From NCBI GenBank assembly GCA_934463345.1, contig CAKSJL010000052.1, forward strand, positions 1 through 11,572: 11,572 bases of DNA, in the 5' to 3' direction. The position numbers and the translations under genes were made by a program. This DNA is from an uncultured Oscillospiraceae bacterium. Lineage in GTDB: Bacteria; Bacillota; Clostridia; Oscillospirales; Ruminococcaceae. Every line of letters begins with the position of its first letter. Within the stretch, counting starts at the first letter, position 1. The notes beneath the pieces are model-generated. The model searched no databases. It was not told the origin of the DNA and saw nothing but the letters and a program-made list of their open reading frames with translations. Of this stretch, positions 1-6,200 are shown in pieces.

Positions 1-63
1 AATCGTGACGGCAAGACTGATATCTATGACGTTATCGAGATTGCGAAAACACTTTTGTCATAA
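1..63 (+). CDS. C-terminal end of a dockerin-bearing protein (5' part outside window)
   Basis: The window opens inside a reading frame whose last 20 codons read N-R-D-G-K-T-D-I-Y-D-V-I-E-I-A-K-T-L-L-S before TAA. This is the second calcium-binding loop and following helix of a type I dockerin, and it matches the dockerin ends of the two large genes further right. Dockerins bind cohesin modules of scaffoldins, so the missing N-terminal part is probably a secreted cellulosomal enzyme or binding protein, but its nature cannot be seen here. No strong terminator follows; only a weak AT-rich stem lies just downstream. Confidence 0.85.
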   Translation, partial: NRDGKTDIYDVIEIAKTLLS

Positions 64-140
64 GTTGAAAATATCAACAGGCATTAAAGAATCTTAAGAA
101 ATAAGAGAATTTCTGAGATAAATATGCCACATTAAAAAGT

Positions 141-229
141 TTATAATGCAGACATTCATATAATATTTTGTTTCTCAAGAGTTTACCTCTCTTTTTATGT
201 AAAATTTATCTGATATGTCTGCATTGTAA
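141..229. repeat. Inverted repeat, 15-nt arms, 59-nt loop
   Basis: The arms at 141-155 (TTATAATGCAGACAT) and 215-229 (ATGTCTGCATTGTAA) are complementary at 14 of 15 positions; the exception is a G-T type pair. AT-rich segments inside the loop (near 165-169 and 200-207) can extend the stem. No T-run follows on either strand, so it is not a standard terminator. It could be a small MITE-like element or the paired ends of a lost insertion. No convincing target duplication is visible. Confidence 0.5.
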
Positions 230-243
230 TATAAAATGAAAAG

Positions 244-291
244 CATGTTTATTTAATTTTAGTAATTAAGATTGCGAAAGCTATCATGTAA
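244..291 (+). pseudogene. Probable relic of a dockerin C-terminus
   Basis: Read in frame up to TAA at 289-291, this stretch gives H-V-Y-L-I-L-V-I-K-I-A-K-A-I-M. It aligns without gaps to a normal dockerin end, x-V-D-L-Y-D-A-I-E-I-A-K-x-I-M. Most differences are one-base changes (for example GAT to TAT, GCA to GTA, GAG to AAG). The calcium-binding Asp residues are lost and an in-frame stop lies just upstream at 232-234, so it cannot be functional. The last codons share ATTGCGAAA with the live dockerin tail at 40-48. The match is short and could be chance. Confidence 0.33.
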
Positions 292-317
292 AGTCTATTA
301 TCAAATTTTTCCAGGCA

Positions 318-531
318 TAAGAATCTCATCCCTCTGTAGTTGCAGAGGGATGAGATTTGGGACGATGAGAACGATCCTCAAGCGATTTCAGGGTACTATC
401 ATATCGATTTTTCTATCGATAAATAAACTGACGGCTTACGTTACATCTTATGGCAGCTGCTGTTACTCCTTTTTCAAAGAATATTCAATTATTGCTTGAC
501 GTCGACGGATAATCTGTGTTACAGTATTCAT
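318..531 (-). pseudogene. Broken N-terminal fragment of a DDE/integrase-type transposase
   Basis: On the minus strand an ATG at 531-529 opens M-N-T-V-T-Q-I-I-R-R-R-Q-A-I-I-E-Y-S-L-K. A one-base loss near 469-475 changes frame, and the text continues G-V-T-A-A-A-I-R-C-N-V-S-R-Q-F-I-Y-R, then a stop at 415-413 where the family normally has Trp, then K-N-R-Y-D-S-T-L-K-S-L-E-D-R-S-H-R-P-K-S-H-P. This is the helix-turn-helix N-terminus typical of IS481-like 'integrase core' transposases common in Clostridia (family recognised from memory). A second frame change near 329-334 is needed to continue T-E-D-E-I-L-M. The catalytic DDE domain is absent, so this is a truncated dead copy. An AGGAGG at 551-546 precedes the ATG by 14 nt, which is long. 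Confidence 0.75.
322..357. repeat. Perfect 15-bp hairpin, 6-nt loop
   Basis: The arms AATCTCATCCCTCTG (322-336) and CAGAGGGATGAGATT (343-357) are exactly complementary around TAGTTG. No T-run follows on either strand, so it is not a canonical terminator. It lies inside the transposase relic, over the codons for S-H-P-S-A-T-T-E, so one arm may be coding and the other may have arisen by local inversion or templated mutation. Confidence 0.7.
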
Positions 532-586
532 AGCGGATTGGTTAACCTCCTGTTGCTTTTATCTTCGTAACTTAACTGTAACACAG
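514..586 (-). promoter_or_regulatory. 12-bp inverted repeat enclosing the relic transposase start
   Basis: CTGTGTTACAGT at 514-525 and ACTGTAACACAG at 575-586 are perfect inverted copies. In the minus-strand transcript the right arm lies in the leader and the left arm covers codons 3-7 of the transposase. The AGGAGG at 551-546 and the ATG at 531-529 sit in the 49-nt loop. A stem around the translation start would suit control of transposase synthesis, as known for several insertion sequences. The regulatory role is inference; the repeat itself is seen directly. Confidence 0.5.
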
Positions 587-619
587 GTTTGACTTTTCCG
601 CTACTCTTCTATTGTAAAC

Positions 620-648
620 TTATAATCTCCTTTTTACTGCTTTGTAAA
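620..648 (-). promoter_or_regulatory. Possible promoter of the transposase relic
   Basis: On the minus strand TTTACA (648-643), a 17-nt spacer and TTATAA (625-620) form a fair sigma-A type promoter reading left. The transcript would start near 613, giving an approximately 80-nt leader that contains the inverted repeat. The AT-rich setting makes chance matches likely. Confidence 0.35.
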
Positions 649-653
649 ACAAA

Positions 654-682
654 TTGATTTCAAATTTAAAATGTGGTATACT
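654..682 (+). promoter_or_regulatory. Sigma-A promoter of the AAA-ATPase/PDDEXK gene
   Basis: TTGATT (654-659) and TATACT (677-682) are separated by exactly 17 nt, and TGG at 674-676 supplies an extended -10 element. The expected transcription start near 689 lies 27 nt before the ATG at 716. The in-frame ATG at 671 falls inside the promoter, which excludes it as the translation start. Confidence 0.75.
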
Positions 683-715
683 ATTGATAATAAAAATAAT
701 ACGGAGGTACTGCAA

Positions 716-2287
716 ATGGGGATACTGCTAAATCCAGATAATATTGACTTTTATAATGCTGTAAATTATTCTGAACTGTATGTTGATAAGACAGAGCTTA
801 TTAAGTATACGAATAGTGTTTTATTTGGTGAACAAAAATACATCTGCGTAAGCCGTCCAAGACGTTTCGGAAAATCAATGGCAGCGAATATGCTGACTGC
901 ATACTACAGCCGTGGCTGCGATTCAAAGGAAATGTTCAACAAGTACAAAATTGCCAAAGCTGATTCATTTGAAAAGCATCTCAACAAGTATAATGCCATT
1001 CATATTAATATGGTAAAATATCTTGATGAGGCTGAAAATATAAAAGAAATGGTAAAATTCATTGAAGAAGATATAATAGATGAGATTACTGAAGAATTTC
1101 CTGATGCTAAATTTCCAAGACGTGTTACTCTTATAAATGTGCTTGATAAAGTGTTTGCACAGTTTAAAATTCCATTTATTTTCATTATAGATGAATGGGA
1201 CTGCATATTTCGCCGACATAAAGAAGCCAACGATTCACAAACAACTTACCTTAATTTTCTTCGTGATTTGCTAAAAAACAAGAGTTATGTTGCCCTTGCG
1301 TACATGACAGGAATTTTGCCGATAAAGAAGTATGGCGAACACTCAGCGATAAACGTTTTTTACGAATATTCAATGACTGATGCAAAGCCAATTTCTGAAT
1401 TTACCGGATTTACTGAAAGCGAAGTAAAGTCACTCTGTGAGCAGTATGACAAATCATTTGAACAGATGAAACGCTGGTACGACGGATACTGTTTGGATGG
1501 AATTTCTATATATAATCCAAAATCTGTTGTAGAGTCGATTTTAAGAGACAATTTCAGTAATTACTGGACGAAAACTGAAACTTATGAAGCGTTGAAAGTA
1601 TATATTCAGACGAATTTTGACGGACTGCGTGATAAGGTGATTAAGCTGATTGCCGGGGAAAAGGTAGTGATAAATATTGACAAGTTCCAAAATGACATGA
1701 CAACGTTTTACAGTGCTGATGATATTCTGACCTTGCTTGTGCATCTTGGCTACCTGACATACGATTTTTACACCAAGCAGGTCTGGGTTCCAAACAGCGA
1801 AGTGGCTCAGGAGTTTATTAATTCGATAGAAGACGGCGGCTGGGAAGAGGTCATGCGTTCAATCAGAGCGTCTGACGAATTGCTCAAAGCCACACTCGAA
1901 TGCAATGAGGAGAGAATAGCTGAACTCATTGAGCAGTCGCACCAAGATAACACTTCCATATTAAAGTATAATGATGAAAATTCGCTGTCTTGCGTTCTTT
2001 CCCTTGCATACTACTCTGCAAGAAAAAGTTACGTCATTGAACGTGAGTTACCAGCCGGAAAAGGATTTGCAGACCTTGTTTTTAAGCCAAGGAGCAATAA
2101 CAACAATCCTGCAATGATTGTAGAACTTAAGTACGATGGTTCGGCTGAGGTAGCAATTGAGCAGATAAAGAACAAGCAGTATACCGACTGTCTGAAAGAT
2201 TATTCCGGTGACGTGCTTCTTGTGGGTATAAATTATGATAAGGAATCGAAAAAGCATTACTGTAAGATTGAAAAAGCTGAACTGTAA
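716..2287 (+). CDS. AAA-ATPase-like protein with C-terminal PD-(D/E)XK nuclease-like domain
   Basis: The 523-residue product is cytoplasmic, without signal peptide or membrane segment. The start at 716 is chosen because GGAGG (703-707) precedes it by 8 nt and the upstream ATG at 671 is inside the promoter. Residues about 1-290 match the AAA-ATPase_like family (Pfam PF09820): Y-V-D-K-T near 22-26, a modified P-loop S-R-P-R-R-F-G-K-S at 46-54, Walker B F-I-F-I-I-D-E-W-D at 154-162, and M-T-G-I-L-P-I-K at 197-204. Residues about 435-515 match the PDDEXK_9 domain (PF08011): G-F-A-D (Asp452), I-V-E-L-K (Glu470, Lys472) and Q483-I. The whole family architecture appears present. These genes are widespread in Clostridia and Bacteroidetes, often in multiple copies; their cellular role is unknown. 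Here it is a single-gene unit with its own promoter and terminator, between two transposase relics, which suggests an accessory gene. Confidence 0.9.
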   Translation: MGILLNPDNIDFYNAVNYSELYVDKTELIKYTNSVLFGEQKYICVSRPRRFGKSMAANMLTAYYSRGCDSKEMFNKYKIAKADSFEKHLNKYNAIHINMVKYLDEAENIKEMVKFIEEDIIDEITEEFPDAKFPRRVTLINVLDKVFAQFKIPFIFIIDEWDCIFRRHKEANDSQTTYLNFLRDLLKNKSYVALAYMTGILPIKKYGEHSAINVFYEYSMTDAKPISEFTGFTESEVKSLCEQYDKSFEQMKRWYDGYCLDGISIYNPKSVVESILRDNFSNYWTKTETYEALKVYIQTNFDGLRDKVIKLIAGEKVVINIDKFQNDMTTFYSADDILTLLVHLGYLTYDFYTKQVWVPNSEVAQEFINSIEDGGWEEVMRSIRASDELLKATLECNEERIAELIEQSHQDNTSILKYNDENSLSCVLSLAYYSARKSYVIERELPAGKGFADLVFKPRSNNNNPAMIVELKYDGSAEVAIEQIKNKQYTDCLKDYSGDVLLVGINYDKESKKHYCKIEKAEL

Positions 2288-2430
2288 AACTAGTTCTACG
2301 TCGGTGATTATGTACCAGATTATATGCGTAGCAGGCAGGTAGCAGGCAAAAAATCCGGCAAAGCCCATAGATACGCCGTTGGGAATTATCAAAGAGATAA
2401 TAAGACATCACAAAATAATATCCACAAATG

Positions 2431-2472
2431 GCTTGTTTGCGCACTTTACGGTGTGCAAACAGGCTTTTTATT
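2431..2472 (+). terminator. Rho-independent terminator
   Basis: A 14-bp stem pairs 2431-2444 (GCTTGTTTGCGCAC) with 2451-2464 (GTGTGCAAACAGGC), with two G-U pairs, a loop of TTTACG, and TTTTTATT directly after. It would end transcripts of the ATPase gene, whose stop is 143 nt upstream. Confidence 0.85.
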
Positions 2473-2524
2473 GTCTTTTGATGTCCGGAGAGTAAAAAAG
2501 TGAGGTGCAGATATAAAGCGCAGA

Positions 2525-3020
2525 TTAAAAAATCCAACACAGAAAAGGTAGTTCTCTTAATTTTGAATTTCGATTCTTTCTGTATTTCATTTTCGCTATG
2601 CCAAAGGCTTTGTATGCCTGCAAAAAAGTTTCAAAGCAGCCCTTAGCGTTTCAAGTTTCCTTGGAAAATATCAGCTTCTCCGGTGCAATATCAGAATAAA
2701 AGTATTACTCTTATTCTAAAATACGTCATCTATTTTTCTGTACCTAAGCCGTTTTTTAATCCAGTTGTAAACATTAGCTTTGTTGAAACCAAATACCATT
2801 CCAACGCCCCTATCGCTTGCATCTACATAATATACCTTTATTGCTTGTTGTTTGATTTCTTCAGGATATTCTAGTGTTTTCGGGTCAAGTGTGTAGTGCT
2901 TTTTACAGTCTTTGCAAAGGCACCCTTGTGTTCCCGAACGATTTTCCCTGCATTTACTTGATGTTCTGTTTTACCACATAGCGGACACTCGCGCCCTGCT
3001 ACTTCTTTCGCTTTTCTCAT
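2525..3020 (-). pseudogene. IS1/InsA-like transposase relic, frameshifted and internally deleted
   Basis: From ATG at 3020 the minus strand reads M-R-K-A-K-E-V-A-G-R-E-C-P-L-C-G-K-T-E-H-Q-V-N-A-G-K. One missing A in the A-run at 2942-2945 shifts the frame. The next frame continues N-R-S-G-T-Q-G-C-L-C-K-D-C-K-K-H-Y-T-L-D-P-K-T-L-E-Y, then a helix-turn-helix ending near F-N-K-A-N-V-Y-N-W-I-K-K, to a stop at 2718-2716. The two cysteine pairs form the zinc ribbon of InsA-type IS1-family transposase N-termini. Further on, in a third frame, C-F-E-T-F-L-Q-A-Y-K-A-F-G-I-A-K-M-K-Y-R and a hydrophobic end with stop at 2527-2525 look like the C-terminus of a transposase, perhaps the same one after loss of the middle. 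The catalytic part is missing, so the element is dead. The link between the two pieces is less certain than the N-terminal call. Confidence 0.72.
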
Positions 3021-3026
3021 ACTTAT

Positions 3027-3055
3027 ATTATACCATATTGTGCGCTATTTGTTCA
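3027..3055 (-). promoter_or_regulatory. Extended -10 promoter directly abutting the relic transposase start
   Basis: On the minus strand TGAACA (3055-3050), a 17-nt spacer and a perfect TATAAT (3032-3027) with TGG in front give a strong-looking promoter. The expected start of transcription (3021-3020) falls on the ATG itself, so the mRNA would be leaderless, and no Shine-Dalgarno is visible. Confidence 0.45.
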
Positions 3056-3160
3056 CACATCTGTAAATCCTTAGGTATATGCCAGATAACTAAAGAGTGA
3101 CTTATTCCAAAAAAATTAACATTATTTTAACGCCGGTATTAAAAAAACATGATTTTTGTA

Positions 3161-3169
3161 TGCAATAAT
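3161..3169 (+). promoter_or_regulatory. Weak candidate promoter of the RCC1/dockerin gene
   Basis: TGC-AATAAT is an extended -10-like element about 30 nt before the ATG, but no good -35 box lies upstream: the expected place is an A-run. TTAACA (3116-3121) with TATTAA (3137-3142) is an alternative with a short 15-nt spacer. The choice cannot be settled by eye. Confidence 0.25.
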
Positions 3170-3200
3170 AGTAGTGCAATAAAAATATATTGGAGGAAGT

Positions 3201-6200
3201 ATGAAAAAGTTTTTATCACTCATGCTTGCGGCGGTAATGTCATTCAGTATTATTACGGCTGATATCCCCGCAGGTGCAGAAGAAAGCATTCAGTCTAAGG
3301 CTCAGTCTGAAAGTAACACGCAGCTTGAAGGAACAAACACGTTCGGCAGTCTGCTTACTCAGGAGATTCAGACCCAGGACAACGGACAGCTTGCAGGAAA
3401 CGGTTACAATATCGTTTCGGTTGATGTTGACAAAAGCACCAATAAAGCTATAGTTGAATACGGCGCACTGAAATGCTGTACACTTGTAGTTGCAGTATAT
3501 AATGAAGCCGGAACACAGCTGACCGCATCAGGAAGCTGTGAGGTAAACCAGTTTGAAACCAGCACGACAGTTGATATTGAAGGAACTCTGCCGCAGTATT
3601 TTTATCTGAAGGCATACCTCGTTGAAAAAACAACCCTTCGTCCGCTGTCAAAGGTATATGAGTCGCCGGAATATACAAAGGAAATGCAGGATTTCTTTTC
3701 AAAAACGACTGACAGCTTTGATCAGGAAAGAGTTCTGAATCTTGATTCAGACAAAACAAACAACTTTGCTGTTTTTAACAAGGATGTAAAAATCATTCCT
3801 CAGGCTGAGGGTGTTAATACTGTTAAAACAGCTGATGACGCAAACGGACTGTATGTCATTGAAAACGCTGATGAGAATTTCACATCACTTCAGCCGGGTG
3901 ACCTTTTCGCTTATAAGTACGGCGAAAGCGACATCATAATAGCAAAGGTCGGCGATATATCGGTAAATGGCACGACAGTAACAGTAACAGGCGGAGAAAC
4001 CAGTCTGAAAGAAATATTTGAGTATGTAAGAATTGATGAAACTGCGGATATAAGCTCTGCGGAGGTAGATGATTCGGTATGTGACGAGGGAATTACATAC
4101 GAAGGCCTCATAGAAGATCAGGATCAGTCTATAGATACTCAGGAAAACAATTCCATACACACATATGCTGAACAGGGAGAAGTAAAGCGTTCGATAGGAT
4201 TCGGATACAAGCTGAGCATCTTTGCAAAAAATGATTTCGGAACGGAAATCTCAATCTCAGGTAAACTGGACTCAAAATATGAAATAACCCTGAAATATTA
4301 CCTTTCATGGACATATCAGTACCTTGAGCTTAAAATAACCGATACACAGCAGTGGACAGTTGCTCTTACAGGAAAAATAAAGGGCGAATGGACACTTGCA
4401 AATGCATCAATACCGCTCGGGGCAACTGGAATTAACGTGAATCTCAAACCTAAGATAATTGTTGAGGCAACAGCTGAGATCAATTACTCAGGAAAAGTTA
4501 CAAGTACAAACGGATTTGCATACGACAGCGATACCGGTACAAGAGATCTTTCCGCCGGTCCGACAACCGACTCTTCCTGCAAGATACAGGGAACGCTCTT
4601 TATCGGCGTTGAACTGGAAATAAACCTGAACATCCTTAATGAAAATCTTGCAAAGGCTGCGCTTAAAATAAGAGGCGGTGTTGAGCTGAAAGCGGCAATT
4701 GCACAGGCAGGGGTAGGAAGTGTGTCATCAAGCGAACGCCACAGCTGTGTTTACGGAGGCGGCGCAGGCTGTTATGACGGTGATATAAACCTAAAACTTA
4801 GAGTCAACCTCGAATTCGTTCTTCTCGGATTCATAAAACAGGAAGGAACTCTGGTAGAGCTGACAACCAAATTTGCCGACTTCTATTACTCTCTTGAATA
4901 TGATGAGCTTGGAATGGGTAATTGTCCGCACAGGGATTATCTTGTAGAAGCAAAGGTAAAGGACGAAAGCGGAAAAGCTATTTTCGGCGCAAAGGTTATA
5001 GCAGGAACATTTAAGGACGGAACAAAGTACACCGACCAGAATGGTGTTGCAAAATTCTATCTTTCCAACGGAAACTACAATCTTTCAGCCGAAAAGGCAA
5101 ATTATCAGAAGGAAACCAGCAATATAACAGTCGGAAATTCCAAAAAGAGCATTTCATTTGTTCTTGGCGGCAAGGACTATAAAATGAGCATTAGTGTAAA
5201 GGATGAATCCGGAAAGCCTGTTTCCGGTATAAACGTAAATGCTGTTATGATCAAGGATAAAAACGGCAAGCAGGTTGATTCATATAACCAGAAAACTGTA
5301 AGGACAAATGCACAGGGCGTAGCTGTATTTGATATTTCAAGCGGCACATACTCAGTGTCAGCATCAGATAAAAACAAGGGATACGCTTCAAAGAGCATAT
5401 ATGTTTACGGAACAGACAAGAGCGATACTCTCAAACTTTCAAGCAAGGTGCAGAATGTATTTGTAAAGGATGAGGATTCAGCGGCAGTAGCTGATGCCTT
5501 TGTAACAGCAAGAATGCTTGCTGACGAAAACGGAACAGCAGTTCCATACGCAGATGAAATTGTGGTAAGCACAGATGCTGACGGAAAAGCAGTTTTTGCA
5601 GCAGGAAAAGGCACATACAGAGTAACAGTAAAAAAAACAGGATATAAGACAGCTTCAAAGAGCATTAACATTAACGACAACTCCGTTGATGTTGAATTTA
5701 CCCTTTCCAAGGGCGGAAACGGAACATTGAAGGATATCGTCAAGGTAAGCACTGGTGTGGATTATTACGCTGCAATCGATAAAAACGGCGACCTTTGGAT
5801 GTGGGGCAGCAATGCATACGGTCAGTTGGGCAACGGCACAAAAACAAACAGCAGTGTTCCGATAAAGGTTCTTGAAAATGTTGCAGATGTAAGTCTTGGC
5901 GGCACACACAGCGGCGCAGTTACAAAAGACGGAGCGCTTTATATGTGGGGCGGAAACAATAATGGTCAGCTTGGTGACGGAACATATACCGAATCTCTCG
6001 TTCCTAAGAAGATCATGACCGGAATCAAGACTGTTTCACTTTGCAGCTATAGAAGCGATTATGACTACACAGCTGCGCTGACCGTAAACGGAGATCTGCT
6101 TCTCTGGGGATACAATCAGCAGGGACAGCTTGGCGACGGAACATCCATTAAAAGAAATACTCCTCTTGCGATCATGAATGGCGTAAATTATGTAAATGTT

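Larger units (their letters stand above)
64..670. other. Gene-free region with degraded mobile and dockerin sequence
   Basis: No intact gene is visible between the dockerin tail and the ATPase gene. The stretch holds an inverted repeat (141-229), a probable decayed dockerin end (244-291), a broken minus-strand transposase N-terminus (318-531) with its leader and promoter (to 648), and the start of the ATPase promoter. Positions 64-140 are AT-rich and show nothing further. The pattern fits repeated insertion and decay next to a dockerin gene. Confidence 0.6.
2288..3200. other. Gene-free region holding a terminator and an IS1-like relic
   Basis: No intact gene is visible. Positions 2288-2430 contain an open but start-poor frame with no recognised motif and a 10-nt direct repeat GTAGCAGGCA at 2328-2337 and 2339-2348. 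A terminator (2431-2472) follows, then the minus-strand transposase relic (2525-3020) with its promoter, and finally the AT-rich leader of the RCC1/dockerin gene. Terminal repeats of the mobile element could not be found by eye. Confidence 0.6.

Noticed and set aside
272..499. Plus-strand 75-codon open frame
   Set aside because: It is antisense to the recognisable transposase fragment on the minus strand, has no RBS, and its protein has no family features.
671..715. ATG at 671 as start of the ATPase gene
   Set aside because: It lies inside the TTGATT-17-TATACT promoter; the ATG at 716 has a proper GGAGG and begins with the family's usual M-G-I-L-x-N.
2294..2503. Open plus-strand frame after the ATPase gene (G-D-Y-V-P-D-Y-M-R-S-R-Q ...)
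   Set aside because: It has no RBS or convincing start, runs through the terminator stem, and shows no recognisable motif.
2127..2540. 137-codon minus-strand frame
   Set aside because: It overlaps the conserved nuclease domain of the ATPase gene in antisense and the terminator. Only its far end, in another frame, belongs to the transposase relic.
716..3020. A complete defence or retron-like system around the ATPase gene
   Set aside because: The neighbours are dead transposase fragments; no reverse transcriptase, toxin, methylase or partner gene is present.
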